Shown piece by piece: positions 50,051 to 58,226 of a DNA stretch of 64,000 bases. A program made the position numbers and the translations under genes. Origin of the DNA: an uncultured Acidimicrobiales bacterium (lineage in GTDB: Bacteria; Actinomycetota; Acidimicrobiia; Acidimicrobiales; Aldehydirespiratoraceae); assembly GCA_958296055.1 (NCBI GenBank), contig CATQHS010000001.1, positions 2,266,277 through 2,330,276 of the forward strand, written 5' to 3'. Position 1 is the first letter of the stretch, and the number at the start of each line of letters is the position of its first letter. The notes below the pieces were generated by a model, which was given only the letters and a program-made list of their open reading frames with translations, did not search any database and was not told where the DNA came from.

Positions 50051-52961
50051 GGAGGCGCTCTCCCTCGGGGTCGAAGTGGGCGTGATGGGCCATCACCTTC
50101 GCCGTCACCCGCCGCCCGTCCACCAGAAGCACCGTGAGTTCCGAGTCGGGGGCGGCCGCCTCCGGCAGCACCTGACCCAGGCAGATCGAGCGTTCGAGGG
50201 TGGGCGACATCCGCGACGAGGTGATGCGGCCGATCGTCTGGTTGGTTCCCGGCCGCACAATCTGGGCCGCCTCCTCGGGCACCACTTGCGGGTCGGTGGG
50301 CTGGATGGCGACGATGACTGGGGCGCCGTCGCCTTCGAGAGCCCAGGCCAGCTCGGGCTTGCCCGCGAAGTCGTCCTTTTCCAGCTTGACCAGCCGCCCC
50401 AGGCCGGTGGCTGGCGCCTTGGTGAGCCCGTCGGTGTCCTGGCCCACGATGAAGTGGCCCTTCTCGAGGCGCATGATGCGCTGGGCCTCCAGCCCGAACG
50501 GCTTGATCCCCAGGTCTTGGCCCGCGTCCAGCAGGGACTCCCACACGTGCAGGCCGTAGCCGGCCGGGATGTGGAGCTCGTAGGAGAGCTCCCCGGTGAA
50601 GCCGATGCGCCACACGAAGCATTTCTCGACCCCGGCGACGGTGCCGGTGCGAGCCCTCATGTATCCGAAGTCCTCGGGGGCCAGCGACACGTCGCTCACC
50701 AGCCTGTTCAGCAGGGTGCGCGACTTGGGGCCGGCCACGTTGATGCTGGTGTAGCCGGTGGTCGTGGGGATGACGTGAACCCGCCAGTCGGGATGCTCAG
50801 TCTGGAGCCAGTTCTCCAGCCACTCCCACACCGTGCTGCCCCCCGCGGTGGTGACGGTCATGAAGTAACGCTCTTCTTCGAGCCGCCCGGTCACCCCGTC
50901 GTCGAAAATCACGCCGTCCTCGGCGCACATGACGCCGTAGCGGACCGACCCGATGGCCAGCTTCGTCCAGTTGTTGATGTAGACCAGGTTCAGCAGCTTG
51001 GGCACGTCGGGGCCCCGCAGGTCGAGCCCGCCCAGCGGGGTGACGTCGATGATGCCGACGTTGCGGCGGGTGTTGAGCACCTCTTCGGCCGGGTCGCCGT
51101 AGTGGTCGGGGCGCACCCACTGGCCGGCCAGGATCGGGGTCTCGGTGGAGCCCTCCGTGCCGTCGGCCACCTCGTCGCCGACGGATATTCCCGGCCCGGT
51201 CATGGTCGGGACCGCGCCTTGGGCCTCGTGCCAGGGCTGGATGGAGGACTCCCGCACCGGCTCGAAGATCCGGCCGGCCAGGGCCCCCAGGGTGACCGGC
51301 GCGTACGGCGGGCGCCACACGGTGGTGCCCACCTCGGCGATGGTCTCGCCCCGGGCCTCGGCCAGCACCGCCACCGTGTTGACCGTTTCCAGCTTGCCCT
51401 GGGCCGGCCCCATGGTGGCGGTGGTGTAGCGCTTGAGCAGCTCGACCGAGTCGTACCCCTCCGCGGCCGCCCCCATCAGGTCCTTGGACCCGACGTCCTC
51501 GGAGAAATCGACGATGCCGTGGGTGCTCGACCGGAACAAGGCCGGGTGGGGGTCTCGGCCCAGCGGGGTGCGGTCGTCGGCCGGCCAGTCCGGCTCGGGG
51601 CCCTCTGGCGGCACAGCCCGGGCGGTGGCGGCCCGCAGGCGGTGGGCGGTGACCGCGGCCCGCTGGGCCGCCAGGCGGCCGGTGGCCCGGGCGTGCTCGA
51701 CGAGCTGTTCGACGGTGCCGTCCCCGGCGATGCCGCCCGCGGCCAGCACGTTGCCGATCGGCTCGGAGGGGAAGAACCGAGCCGCGGCCTCGTCGTAGAC
51801 GGGGCGGTCTCCGGCCATGTTGAACAGGGTGGTGGGCGCGGTCCAGCCGACGGCGGTGACCAGCAGGTCGCAGTCCAGGCGGGCGCCGTCGGCCAGCTCC
51901 GCGCCCCGGACCGACTTGGACCCGCCCCGAGCCCGCACGATGCCCTGCCCCCGGCGGGCGTCGATCACCCCGGCCACCTCCACCCCGACCCGTTCCAGGT
52001 CGGCGGCAGCGGCGTCGCCGTCGGCGTTGGCGGTGAACACCGCGGCGACGGCGCCCGGGGAGACCGCGTACATGTTGACGAACCGGCGCACCGCGCCCGA
52101 GGTCATGACGCCGGGCTTGTCGTTGCCGGCGAAGACGTAGGGGCGCTCGATGAGGCCGGGCGCCACCACCAGCGTCTTGGCCCGGGCCTTGATCAGCCGC
52201 TCTACCGAGATGGGGTGGCTGCGCTGGACGATGGCCGTCCAGTTGTCGTCGTAGCGGCCGGTGACGGTGGAGTCGGTCAGGATCTCCACGCCCGCGGCCG
52301 CCGCCTCGTCGGCCAGCTCCGCGGCCAGGGCCCGGTCGGCGTCGCTGCCCCACAGCAGGTGGCCGCCGAGGCGGTGGTGGTTCTCCACCAGCATCACCCT
52401 GGCCCCGGCTCGGGCCGCGGCTGCGGCCGCAGCCATCCCGGCCGGCCCGCCCCCGGCCACCACCACGTCGGGATGGGCGTAGCGCTTGTCGTGGTAGTCG
52501 TGGGGGGTGTCGAGGGCGACCCGGCCCCCGGGGGCGAAGGTGGACAGCACCCTCTGGTAGAGCGGCCACAGCCTCTGGGGCCGCATGAAGGTCTTGTAGT
52601 AGAAGCCGGCGGTGAGGAACCGTCCGGCCAGGGAGTTGGCCGACTTGAAGTCGTGATCCACCGAGGGCCACACGTTCTGGGGCTCGACAACCATGCCCGG
52701 CTTGAGGAGCTGGTGGGCCGAGCGCACGTTGGGGTCGTCGCCCACCTGGACCAGCCCGTTGGGGTCCCAGAAGTCGTTGGTCATGTAGCCCCGGGGCCGG
52801 TGGTACTTCATCGACCGGGAGACGATCCGCACGCCGTTGGCCGCCAGGGCCGAGGCGATGGTGTCGCCCGCGAATCCCGACATGGCCCGGCCCCGCCAGG
52901 TGAAGTCGATCCGGTCCGAGCGGTCGATCACCTCGCCCGGCTGGGGGGGCAGCCGGCTCAC
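50043..52961 (-). CDS. soxA: Sarcosine oxidase alpha subunit / MgdC-like
   Basis: 972 residues, normal for the family. N-terminal ferredoxin-like fold with GDTIASALAANGVRIVSRSMKYHRPRG in parts, then a dinucleotide domain VVVAGGGPAGMAAAAAAARAG (about residues 165-185), a middle region with AAGGIAGDGTVEQLVEHARATG, and a C-terminal GcvT-like folate domain (RNVGIIDVTPLGG, RIGFTGELSYELHIP). It holds NAD and the tetrahydrofolate site that captures formaldehyde equivalents. Overlaps soxG; follows soxD by 40 bases. Confidence 0.92.
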   Translation of the reverse strand: MSRLPPQPGEVIDRSDRIDFTWRGRAMSGFAGDTIASALAANGVRIVSRSMKYHRPRGYMTNDFWDPNGLVQVGDDPNVRSAHQLLKPGMVVEPQNVWPSVDHDFKSANSLAGRFLTAGFYYKTFMRPQRLWPLYQRVLSTFAPGGRVALDTPHDYHDKRYAHPDVVVAGGGPAGMAAAAAAARAGARVMLVENHHRLGGHLLWGSDADRALAAELADEAAAAGVEILTDSTVTGRYDDNWTAIVQRSHPISVERLIKARAKTLVVAPGLIERPYVFAGNDKPGVMTSGAVRRFVNMYAVSPGAVAAVFTANADGDAAAADLERVGVEVAGVIDARRGQGIVRARGGSKSVRGAELADGARLDCDLLVTAVGWTAPTTLFNMAGDRPVYDEAAARFFPSEPIGNVLAAGGIAGDGTVEQLVEHARATGRLAAQRAAVTAHRLRAATARAVPPEGPEPDWPADDRTPLGRDPHPALFRSSTHGIVDFSEDVGSKDLMGAAAEGYDSVELLKRYTTATMGPAQGKLETVNTVAVLAEARGETIAEVGTTVWRPPYAPVTLGALAGRIFEPVRESSIQPWHEAQGAVPTMTGPGISVGDEVADGTEGSTETPILAGQWVRPDHYGDPAEEVLNTRRNVGIIDVTPLGGLDLRGPDVPKLLNLVYINNWTKLAIGSVRYGVMCAEDGVIFDDGVTGRLEEERYFMTVTTAGGSTVWEWLENWLQTEHPDWRVHVIPTTTGYTSINVAGPKSRTLLNRLVSDVSLAPEDFGYMRARTGTVAGVEKCFVWRIGFTGELSYELHIPAGYGLHVWESLLDAGQDLGIKPFGLEAQRIMRLEKGHFIVGQDTDGLTKAPATGLGRLVKLEKDDFAGKPELAWALEGDGAPVIVAIQPTDPQVVPEEAAQIVRPGTNQTIGRITSSRMSPTLERSICLGQVLPEAAAPDSELTVLLVDGRRVTAKVMAHHAHFDPEGERLRG

Positions 52962-53001
52962 GTCTGGCCCTCGGCTTGGTCGGTCGGGCCGGGGCGGCGG
53001 C

Positions 53002-53277
53002 TCACGCCTCTTCTCCGTCGGCTTCGGCGGCGGGCAAGGGCGGATCGGCGAACCGGTTGGCCGCGGTGTCGCGCTCGAGGACGAAATACTGGCGGCAGCC
53101 GGAGCGGCAGTACCAGGTCTCCCGCAGCCGCCCGGCCGGGTTGTCCTTCATGTAGAGGTAGTCGCGCCATTCCTCGGGGGTGGCGGCGTTGGGATCGGGC
53201 CGGGCCTTGGCCTCGCCGACGTAGCTGAAGTCGGCGGCGTTGCGGGGGCCGCAGTTGGGGCAGGGGACGAGCAGCAT
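53002..53277 (-). CDS. soxD: Sarcosine oxidase delta subunit / MgdB-like
   Basis: 91-residue zinc-binding subunit. Zinc ligands Cys6 and Cys9 (LLVPCPNCG) are present. The second pair in characterised SoxD is His then Cys (H-x3-C), but here the site reads YCRSGCRQYF, so His is replaced by Cys. That would give a four-Cys zinc site. Body motif PEEWRDYLYMKDNPAGRLRE is typical. It sits 9 bases after soxB. Confidence 0.9.
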   Translation of the reverse strand: MLLVPCPNCGPRNAADFSYVGEAKARPDPNAATPEEWRDYLYMKDNPAGRLRETWYCRSGCRQYFVLERDTAANRFADPPLPAAEADGEEA

Positions 53278-53286
53278 CTCCGCTCC

Positions 53287-54576
53287 TTAGTGGCCCACCG
53301 CGGCCGCGCCCTTCTCGCCGACCAGCGTGCCTGCATGGAACCGGTCCAGGGAGAAGGGCGCGATCATCTCGGGGGTGGTCCCGGTGGCGACGGCCTCGGC
53401 CATCTGCTCGCCCGACACCGGGGCGGCCTTGAAGCCGTAGGTGCCCCACCCGACGTCGCACAGGAACCCGTCCACGCCGGTGAAGCCCATCACCGGCGAG
53501 TAGTCGGGGGTCATGTCGCACAGCCCCGACCATTGGCGCAGCAGGCGCATCTTGGAGATGCCGGGCATGAGCTCGAGCACGTGCCCGGCCAACTCCTCGG
53601 TGAACTCCAGCGAGCCGGTGATGCCGTAGTTGTTGTAGGGGTCCACCGAGGCTCCGAACACCAGCTCGCCCCGGTCGGTCTGGCTCACGTAGACGTGCAG
53701 CGACCCCGACACCACCACGGTGGGTAAGAACACCTTCACCGGCTCGGTGACCGCGGCCTGGAGCGGGCGGGTGCTGATGGGCAGCTTCACCCCGGCCATG
53801 TCTGAGATCAGACTGGCCCAGCCCGCGGTGCAGTTGACCACCGTCGGGGTGGAGATGCGGCCCCGGCTGGTGACGACGCCGGTGACCCGGCCGCCCGGGC
53901 CCTTCCCGTCGGGGCCGTCGCCCCCGGTTACCTCGATGTCGGTGACCTCGGTCTGCTGGTGCATCTCGACCCCTAGGTGGTCGGCGGCCCGGGCGTAGCC
54001 CCACACCACCGCGTCGTGGCGGACGATGCCCCCGGGGGGGTGGTACAAGGCGCCGAGGATGGGGAAGCGGGGATGGCTGGAGGTGTCGAGGCTGGGGGCC
54101 AGCTTCTTGATCTCGTCGGGGCCGATCACGCTGGAGTCGATGCCCTGGAGCTTGTTCACCTCAGCCCGCCAGCGCATGGTCCGCAGGGCCGAGTCGGTGT
54201 GGGCCAGGGTCAGGTGGCCCCGCTCGGAGAACATGACGTTGATGTTCAGGTCGGCGGACATGGTGTTGTAGAGCTGCAGCGAGCGGTCGTAGAAGGCGAC
54301 GCCCTCGGGGGTGAGGTAGTTGGACCGCACGATGGCGGTGTTGCGGCCCGAGCCCCCGCTGCCCAGGTAGGCCTTGTCCAGCACGGCCACGTCGGTGATG
54401 CCGTGGTTGGCGGCCAGGTAGTAGGCGGTGGCCAGCCCGTGGACGCCGCCGCCGACGATCACCACATCGTAGGAGTTCCGCAGCGGCACGTCCCGCCACA
54501 CCCGGGGCCAGGGACGCCCCCGGAGCCCCCTGGCGATCAGCCCGGCCGCGGAATACCGAGGTGGTCGCCGCTTCAC
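53287..54576 (-). CDS. soxB: Sarcosine oxidase beta subunit / MgdA-like
   Basis: 429 residues from GTG 54576; the open frame extends to 54645, but that part belongs to IS481 remnant sequence. FAD fold VVIVGGGVHGLATAYYLA, then GSGGSGRNTAIVRSNYL. The His of IVRHDAVVWGYARAAD corresponds to the residue that covalently binds FMN in the family. VGWGTYGFKAAPVSGE lies near the end. It oxidises an N-methyl group of sarcosine or N-methylglutamate. First gene of the soxBDAG operon, with an insertion-sequence remnant about 20 bases upstream of its start. Confidence 0.92.
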   Translation of the reverse strand: MKRRPPRYSAAGLIARGLRGRPWPRVWRDVPLRNSYDVVIVGGGVHGLATAYYLAANHGITDVAVLDKAYLGSGGSGRNTAIVRSNYLTPEGVAFYDRSLQLYNTMSADLNINVMFSERGHLTLAHTDSALRTMRWRAEVNKLQGIDSSVIGPDEIKKLAPSLDTSSHPRFPILGALYHPPGGIVRHDAVVWGYARAADHLGVEMHQQTEVTDIEVTGGDGPDGKGPGGRVTGVVTSRGRISTPTVVNCTAGWASLISDMAGVKLPISTRPLQAAVTEPVKVFLPTVVVSGSLHVYVSQTDRGELVFGASVDPYNNYGITGSLEFTEELAGHVLELMPGISKMRLLRQWSGLCDMTPDYSPVMGFTGVDGFLCDVGWGTYGFKAAPVSGEQMAEAVATGTTPEMIAPFSLDRFHAGTLVGEKGAAAVGH

Positions 54577-54596
54577 AGCCGCCCATTCTAGCGGCC

Positions 54597-55026
54597 TACG
54601 GCGCGCTGCCCTGGTGCACCAGCTCCCCCGGCGCCGATCTCTCATAGCGGCGGATGACCCGCCCGGTCGGGCGGTCGATGCGGTCCAGCCGGTTCAGCCC
54701 GTGGCGGCGAAGGACCCGCCACACCGTCGATGCTGGCACCCCGGTGCGCGCCGACAAGTACACCGGGCCCCGCTTGGTGCTGCGCCGCAGCCGGCAGATC
54801 CGCTCCTCGGTCTTCGCGTCGGTGCGCCGAGGAGACCGGCGATGCCGCGAGCTGCGGTCCGCCGACCGCGATCGCCGTGCTCAACCCAGCGGCCCCACCA
54901 CTTCGCGACCGTGCCCCGCGACAGCTTCATCTGGCGGGCCACTTCGGCCTGGGGCTCCCCCGCGGCCACCCGCTGGACCAGCAGCAGCCGCCCCGCGGGA
55001 GTCAAACGTGCATTAGCGTGCGACAT
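54597..55026 (-). pseudogene. IS481-family transposase remnant
   Basis: From ATG 55026 the N-terminus reads MSHANARLTPAGRLLLVQRV with a helix-turn-helix (AEVARQMKLSRGTVAKWWGRW), classical IS481. A frameshift near 54840 follows. Shifted frames then give VWRVLRRHGLNRLDRIDRPTG and VIRRYERSAPGELVHQG before the sequence stops, with the whole DDE catalytic domain missing. A probable element end lies around 55030-55080. The deletion joint is just upstream of soxB. Confidence 0.8.
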
Positions 55027-55062
55027 CGAGCCTCCTGTGCTCGTGGGTTGGTACAACACCAC

Positions 55063-55268
55063 ACTCGCACAGGGGGCTCACCCCATCGCGCTGCTACCAA
55101 CCTCTATGCCCAGAACAGCTAGGACGATCTTTGGGCTGGCGCTGTTTGAGCGCACCACCTGACGGGTCGACCTCAACAACTCCAAGCGGCTGCTGTTACC
55201 CCGCTGGCTACCGGGCCGTCGATGATCCGGGCGTGACGTAACTGTCATGGTATGACTGTCCTCGCGAT
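55063..55268. other. Intergenic stretch before the first secreted-protein gene
   Basis: About 200 bases between the IS481 remnant and the promoter at 55269. The first part probably contains the IS481 end (GTACAACACCACACTCGCAC). I see no supported gene in it; the opposite-strand open frame here lacks any recognisable sequence. Confidence 0.4.
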
Positions 55269-55297
55269 TTGACAGGTCTTCCTGAAAGTGGTACATT
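55269..55297 (+). promoter_or_regulatory. Promoter of the first secreted-protein paralogue
   Basis: TTGACA (55269-55274), spacer 17, TACATT (55292-55297). A near-consensus housekeeping-type promoter 58 bases upstream of the ATG at 55355. The same arrangement occurs before the paralogue at 58227. Confidence 0.7.
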
Positions 55298-55354
55298 GGT
55301 CCCAAAGACGAAAACTGAGGTTCCCCGACCTCCCCAATTCCCAAAGGAATTACC

Positions 55355-56119
55355 ATGAGTTTTGTAGTACTGACTCATCCTTTTCACGCTATCCCGCCGA
55401 TTCGACGACCCGCCTTGTCAAAGACCGGGATGGCGTTGGTTTCTGTGGTAGCTGTAATTGCCACTGCACTCGCTATAACACCTGATAGATCCAACTCACC
55501 GCAAGTGGCTGAGTTTATGGTTCATTGGGTCAATGGACAAATCTCTGGAATCACTGAATCAACAAAGGCTGAGGTTGTGACTGGGGTAGATCTAACCGTG
55601 CTAGAGCATGAGCGCAGCGTACAAGCCCTGTTTGAGGTTGCTAATCCAAAGTCGCCTACCTTATATCGATTTGAGAACGCAGTCCCCGCTAAACACTCTG
55701 GAATTATTCAGAAAGACGGGTCAGTATCTATAGTGGATACTGTCGGCAACCATGTAGGGGTTATCGCTGCTCCTTGGGCTTATGATTCTAATGGTACTGC
55801 TGTCTCAACATACTATAAGGTTGATGGCACTACACTGATTCAGACTGTTGAGCACTCCCAATCAAATGCTTACCCTATCATAGCTGACCCCAATTGGTTT
55901 GATGTTGCAGCCGTAGCAGCAGCATTTACCGTAACCGCTGCTGGTTGTATAGGATCAGCAGGTGCACTCTGTATTGCAGGCCTGGCGGTATCATATGTGT
56001 CTGGAATGCGCATGGCAACAGCCATTTTGGAGGAGAAGCGTAGACCGTTTACCAATCATACACCTGGTTGTAACGCTTATACTATTCGCTCTGGCGCATG
56101 TAGACCTTCATGGGGGTAA
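55355..56119 (+). CDS. Secreted or membrane-anchored protein, paralogue 1 (APWAYD...YPxxADP family), unknown function
   Basis: 254 residues, much lower GC than the surroundings. An N-terminal hydrophobic segment (about residues 24-44, MALVSVVAVIATALAI) is followed by an extracellular domain: GITEST, LEHERSVQALFEVA, DGSVSIVDTVGNHVGVIAAPW, AYDSNGTAVSTYYKVDGTTL, then YPIIADPNWF. After that come a second hydrophobic segment and a divergent Cys-containing tail (PGCNAYTIRSGACRPSWG). About half the residues of the central domain are shared with the gene at 58227. I do not recognise a function; a conserved head with a variable Cys-rich tail is seen in secreted effectors and bacteriocin precursors. 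AAAGGA precedes the ATG. Confidence 0.75.
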   Translation: MSFVVLTHPFHAIPPIRRPALSKTGMALVSVVAVIATALAITPDRSNSPQVAEFMVHWVNGQISGITESTKAEVVTGVDLTVLEHERSVQALFEVANPKSPTLYRFENAVPAKHSGIIQKDGSVSIVDTVGNHVGVIAAPWAYDSNGTAVSTYYKVDGTTLIQTVEHSQSNAYPIIADPNWFDVAAVAAAFTVTAAGCIGSAGALCIAGLAVSYVSGMRMATAILEEKRRPFTNHTPGCNAYTIRSGACRPSWG

Positions 56120-56198
56120 GTACTTCAAAGCACGCGCGCAGATGAAGCGTGCGCCATGAGCTTTGATGAATCTTAATTCCACCTAAGAGCTGCTGGCG

Positions 56199-56766
56199 AT
56201 GTGTGAGGCGGTGGGGAAGCGGGTCTGGAAGTTCCGCCAGGGCTTGGGCTTGATCATGGCCCGGTTCTCGGACCGGGCTGGCATCTCGATCGGGCCGCTG
56301 TCTAAGATCGAGCACGTCTGGACCGCGCCCACCCTGGTCCACTTGGCCAACGCGGATGGGTGCCGGTCACGCCCTGTTCCGCGGACTCGACTAGGAGCAC
56401 GACATCGTCATTGTCCGCTAGGGGGCGAAGGCACCGAGATCCTCCACGAGGGCAGCAGGCCGAGCCGCCAGTACCTGGACCTCGGCAGCCTCCGGGAGTC
56501 GAACCGGATCGTGGAGTCGAGATGACCACTCTCACTCAGCACGGCGACACTTTCCCGCTGTACCAGCACCCCGGTGTGGAATTCATCTCCCGTGCTGGAG
56601 GGGTCGATGGAGTCGGCTACGGCGCCAAGCGCCATACACTCAATAACGGTGACACCATGCAGATCCCCACGGCGAAGTGGCCCACGACCACACTGACATC
56701 GTCGACGTCCCGGTGAAGGGTCCTGTCCGTCAAGGTCTACCCGGCGAGCGAGCAGCGAAGCGAGTA
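56199..56766 (+). pseudogene. Decayed paralogue of the XRE-cupin regulator
   Basis: The first part reads MCEAVGKRVWKFRQGLGLIMARF and RAGISIGPLSKIEH, matching the helix-turn-helix of the regulator at 44236-44877. After deletions and frame changes, the second part (from about 56520) reads FPLYQHPGVEFISRAGGVDG and GYGAKRHTLNNGDTMQI, matching the cupin. The end resembles the LSLKVHS terminus of the intact protein. Several lesions; not functional. Confidence 0.8.
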
Positions 56767-56797
56767 AGCGAAGAATCGTGAACGCAAAGATGAGACA

Positions 56798-57007
56798 ATG
56801 GGCCTGCTGATCCTGGCCGGGGATGCGAGGCGGAGCATCGTGCTGTGGGCTCTACTGGCCGTGGCCATGGCGCTCACGCTCTGGGAGTGTCGGGAGCGGG
56901 GCTACCGGGCCAAGATCACGCTGTGGTGGGTGACGTTCGTGGCCATCACCCACGTGATCGGTTACCTCATCCTCCGCTTCTTCGTCAGCCCCTCGCGCCG
57001 CGACTGA
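56798..57007 (+). CDS. Small two-helix membrane protein, unknown function
   Basis: 69 residues with hydrophobic segments at about 13-28 and 41-62 separated by a short basic loop (CRERGYRAK). ATG 56798 follows a weak GAGACA stretch. It lies 39 bases upstream of the PepSY-like gene in the same direction, so the two may be expressed together. High GC, like the core genome. No family recognised. Confidence 0.55.
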   Translation: MGLLILAGDARRSIVLWALLAVAMALTLWECRERGYRAKITLWWVTFVAITHVIGYLILRFFVSPSRRD

Positions 57008-57046
57008 CCGCCGGCGAGCCCACGAACCACGGACAGGAACGCAACC

Positions 57047-57415
57047 ATGCCCGAGCCCGAATCCCGCAACCTGTTCGACCGGCTCAAGGTCATGCCCCGG
57101 CAGACGAAGCTACTGGTGGCCGTTGGCGCCGTGCTGGCTGTTTCTCTTGTCTTCTTCCGAAGCTGCTCGGGTGTGGAGATCTCTGAAGAGGACGCGGTGG
57201 CGACCGCCCGGGCCGAGATCGACTTCAAGCCCGAGCGGACCGAGGCCCGAGTGCTGCGTCAGGGCTTCCCCACCCGCCCGGTCTGGGTGGTGGTTTTCAC
57301 TGTCAAGGACCCCGAGGGCGGGCGCGACGACTTCCTCCGCTACGCCGCGGTCAGGGTGGATGCCAGTACCGGCGAGTTGCTCGATGTGGAGATCAGCGAA
57401 CCCGACGGCAGCTAG
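57047..57415 (+). CDS. PepSY-like single-pass membrane protein
   Basis: 122 residues. A cytoplasmic head (MPEPESRNLFDRLKVMPRQ), one membrane segment (about 21-39), then an extracellular domain with EEDAVATARAEIDF and RYAAVRVDASTGELLDVEISE, the strand-strand pattern of PepSY domains. Role unknown; PepSY domains often bind or inhibit proteins at the surface. A 5'-truncated, frameshifted second copy lies at 61692-61990, just before amt. Confidence 0.65.
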   Translation: MPEPESRNLFDRLKVMPRQTKLLVAVGAVLAVSLVFFRSCSGVEISEEDAVATARAEIDFKPERTEARVLRQGFPTRPVWVVVFTVKDPEGGRDDFLRYAAVRVDASTGELLDVEISEPDGS

Positions 57416-57469
57416 GTGAGTTCTTAATTTTAAGTTAGGGGTCGGAGGTTTGGTTTAGAGGTGGGTCCA

Positions 57470-58040
57470 GACGCAGTCTGAGATGCGGACGTCTGAGGTG
57501 TTCGGATGGCTTCTCGTTTGGTCTACCGTTGTCGAAGTAACGCTGGGTTAGAGGCTCTGCCTTCGGTGAGGATGTCGGCTGCGACCAGGGGCCGACGCCG
57601 CAGATCTGGGTCCAAGTAGTGCCGGTGGCGGTGACGGCGGCGAGGTCACCGATCTGGTGGTTCAGTTCCGAGATCGCATGAATATGGCACCGGGTGATCC
57701 GGGGCACGAGTGTCGGGTCGCCACGCAGTTGGCGGTGGATGGCTTCAAGTGCACTGGCGGAGCTGAGCCAGGTGGGGATCTTGCGGTAGTCCGCAGCGGA
57801 TCTATTCGAGGTCACCGTGGAGTGATTGATGTGTTGGTTGCGGGCCTTATGTCAGTTCACGGTAGAGCACCACACGGGCGTGGCTCCGCCGGGCCGGGGC
57901 GGCGGCAGGTCGCTCTCGGGTGCCGATGCGGGCGATCAACAAGGCGTCAGTCGGGTCGCCTTGCTCTGGTGCATTGGCCCCGCCGGGCGTGCGCGGTCCT
58001 CTGGGACGGGACTTCGACTGCTTCGAGCCCGGACGCGGCC
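57470..58040 (-). pseudogene. IS110-family transposase remnant
   Basis: On the minus strand, scattered frames read TDALLIARIGTRE, then LVPRITRCHIHAISELNHQIGDL and LTQICGVGP-like TWTQICGVGPW, followed by QRYFDNGR. This order matches the middle and C-terminal region of IS110/IS1111-type transposases. Many frame breaks; no intact gene. It fills most of the gap between the PepSY-like gene and the next secreted-protein gene. Confidence 0.65.
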
Positions 58041-58144
58041 ATCCACTCGACAGTCAACCTACACTAGCTCTTGGCAATTGCACAACAAACTAGCACCTAC
58101 CCTCGCAACGTTCTTGGTAGCTTTAATCTTTATAAAGGAAGCTC

Positions 58145-58173
58145 TTGACAGCTATTTGCTATCGTGTTACAGT
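58145..58173 (+). promoter_or_regulatory. Promoter of the second secreted-protein paralogue
   Basis: TTGACA (58145-58150), spacer 17, TACAGT (58168-58173), in AT-rich DNA. The layout is the same as at 55269. Confidence 0.7.
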
Positions 58174-58191
58174 AGTGGATCATCAACCAAC

Positions 58192-58208
58192 GGTAGCTAG
58201 TAGCTACC
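58192..58208 (+). promoter_or_regulatory. Perfect inverted repeat before the second paralogue
   Basis: GGTAGCTA-G-TAGCTACC, a 17-base palindrome between the promoter and the AAGGAG ribosome-binding site. It could be an operator, or a hairpin close to the start. Confidence 0.55.
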
Positions 58209-58226
58209 ATGAAGGAGTGCTGGATC

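Noticed and set aside
54577..54645. N-terminal extension of SoxB to 54645
   Set aside because: The extra residues are encoded by IS481 remnant sequence. The GTG at 54576 gives a normal family N-terminus.
55078..55356. 92-codon minus-strand frame upstream of the first secreted-protein gene
   Set aside because: It spans the strong promoter at 55269 and has no recognisable sequence; coding is not supported.
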